From assembly GCA_025352585.1 (NCBI GenBank), contig JANXTD010000528.1, forward strand, positions 1 to 8,199: DNA of 8,199 bases. Direction: 5' to 3'. The first letter of the stretch is position 1; every line of letters begins with the position of its first letter. The notes below the pieces were generated by a model. The model was given only the letters and a program-made list of their open reading frames with translations, did no database searches and had not been told where the DNA came from. Below, piece by piece: positions 7,413 through 8,199 of the stretch. Made by a program: the position numbers and the translations under genes. Source of the stretch: Fimbriiglobus sp. (lineage in GTDB: Bacteria > Planctomycetota > Planctomycetia > Gemmatales > Gemmataceae).

Positions 7413-7426
7413 GCTGAGGACTCAGC
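7413..7426. promoter_or_regulatory. Short palindrome upstream of the helicase start (possible operator)
   Basis: GCTGAG-GA-CTCAGC is a perfect 6-2-6 inverted repeat, 20 bases before the chosen ATG at 7392. A smaller GACT-G-AGTC repeat lies at 7444-7452. Either could bind a regulator or form a small leader hairpin. Six-base arms are short enough to arise by chance. Confidence 0.22.
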
Positions 7427-7543
7427 GCCTCGAATCTACCGCCGACTGAGTCCAGTGGTAGCAAGCACGCCTTGATGGTTGTCAACTGATGCGTCCGCGC
7501 GATAGCGACTCGTTTCGACATAGGAAGGCAGCACATCGCACCG

Positions 7544-7552
7544 GTTATAGCA
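7544..7552 (-). promoter_or_regulatory. Possible extended -10 promoter element for the helicase operon
   Basis: On the - strand the bases read TGCTATAAC, an extended -10 (TG-n-TATAAC), in the AT-rich gap. No good TTGACA-like -35 lies 16-18 bases upstream. Transcription would begin near 7537. That gives a leader of about 145 bases for a start at 7392, or a leaderless message for a start at 7536. Confidence 0.25.
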
Positions 7553-7740
7553 TCGTTGAGTCATGGAAGTGCGAGTTAATTTGCAGATTTGAGAATATTT
7601 TCGCGGTCGAATCGACTTTTAACGTGAACTTGCACTGCTGAGGGTGCGATAGGCATCCGGCCCGGCGCGATTTTGATGTGTCGGCAACTTGAACGTACGG
7701 GATTTGATCCGCCGGACCTCGCCGAAATTGAGGGGGACGA

Positions 7741-8199
7741 CTCTGGCCCGACCGGCGCGACGTGCTCGTGCTAGAGCAGCTCAGCCCCGACGAGGCCGCC
7801 GGGCTGGTCGCGCGGCCGCTGGCGCGGCTTGGCATCGACGCCGGGGCCGAGGCCGCCGACATCGCCTTCCGGTGCGGCTACCAGCCGGCCGTCCTGTTGC
7901 GCCTCGGCGAGCGGCTGGTCGAGCGGCTGGCCGAGCGCGGCTACAAGGAGGGCTACTCGGTCCAGCCGAGCGACGTGCAGGAGGCGTTCGAGGACGCCAA
8001 GGTCCAGGCCGAGATCCAGGGGGTCGTGCGGGCCAACTTCCAGGGCAACCCGTTCGGCCAGGCGGTCTTCGCCGTCGTGCTGCGCGAGTCCGCCCTCGCC
8101 GCCCCCGGCCAGTGGCTGCCGGGGCTGGACCAGACGGTCGCCGACGCCTTCGCCGACGACTTGAGCCGGCTGGGGGAGCCGGCGGCGGACCTCGCCGGC
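7741..8199 (+). pseudogene. STAND/AAA-type ATPase, 5'-truncated fragment running off the window
   Basis: From about 7741 the + strand frame has nearly all G/C third positions and reads LWPDRRDVLVLEQLSPDEAA, then LVARPLARLGI, then IAFRCGYQPAVLLRLGERLV, and later YSVQPSDVQEAF. A beta strand ending in 'L-x-L-P-D-E-A', followed by a helical lid, 'G-Y-Q-P-x-L-L-x-x-L-G' and a 'V-x-x-x-D-V' helix, is the arrangement I know after the nucleotide-binding core of STAND/AAA ATPases; a helical or winged-helix region follows. The Walker A and B motifs, which must precede it, are absent: the frame meets a stop at 7729-7731, and the only starts are weak GTG codons at 7762 and 7768 inside the domain. The gene has therefore lost its 5' end. 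Such proteins often act as regulators or phage-sensing defence proteins. The family call is from motif texture, not a search. The 3' end is outside the window. A frame from 7829 on the same strand is a shadow. Confidence 0.58.

Larger units (their letters stand above)
7393..7740. other. AT-richer intergenic stretch between the operon and the ATPase fragment
   Basis: No convincing gene lies here. Bases 7560-7625 are clearly more AT-rich than anything else in the window and probably hold the - strand promoter. A 32-codon + strand frame (ATG 7676 to TAG 7774) has no RBS and no recognisable content, so it is not called. Coding texture on the + strand resumes abruptly near 7741 after an in-frame stop at 7729-7731, marking a likely recombination junction. 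Confidence 0.5.

Noticed and set aside
7535..7650. Inverted 8-mers ATCGCACC (7535-7542) and GGTGCGAT (7643-7650)
   Set aside because: Eight matching bases about 100 bp apart, without extension, are plausible by chance.
1..8199. CRISPR arrays, tRNA or rRNA genes
   Set aside because: No regularly spaced direct repeats and no tRNA-like or rRNA-like sequence seen on either strand.

Overview
The window is high-GC bacterial DNA from what looks like a defence or accessory island. The very high G/C at third codon positions, an IS66-type transposon end, a type III-like restriction pair and a STAND/AAA-type ATPase fragment all fit a Gemmata-like planctomycete. That placement is inference; no marker gene is present.

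Left part (1-3844, + strand). The window opens in the last 42 codons of an IS66-family transposase. The element ends near base 139 with the expected ...CGCTTAC terminus. The C-terminal two thirds or so of a type III-like DNA methyltransferase (Mod) follows at once. It keeps the SAM-binding FCGSG motif but lacks its N-terminal part, which in this methyltransferase order should carry the catalytic DPPY motif. The simplest reading is that IS66 split mod. An intact 855-aa Res subunit (SF2 helicase plus C-terminal PD-(D/E)xK nuclease) lies 63 bp downstream, so a complete restriction subunit sits beside a broken modification subunit.

Junction (3845-4273). No intact gene is visible. There are two degraded pieces: a + strand coding-like relic, and a - strand relic whose best reading is an internal slice of a second, different type III Res-like helicase ending just before where its motif V should be.

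Central module (4274 to about 7392/7536, - strand). A two-gene operon encodes an MrfA/YprA-like DEAD/DEAH helicase with a DUF1998 region, a four-cysteine cluster and an extra C-terminal zinc ribbon. A 234-aa protein I do not recognise follows, joined by a 4-base GTGA start/stop overlap. The module has visibly lower third-position GC than mod and res, which suggests separate acquisition. This is the best candidate for an undescribed system: the helicase type is known in DNA repair and phage defence, the partner is not known to me, and the two are translationally coupled.

Right part (7393-8199). An AT-richer intergenic stretch carries a possible promoter for the - strand operon. After it, a + strand coding frame enters without a start codon near 7741 and runs off the window. 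It resembles the lid and winged-helix part of a STAND/AAA ATPase. Four of the seven coding segments are fragments, so the locus is a mosaic built by repeated insertion and deletion.
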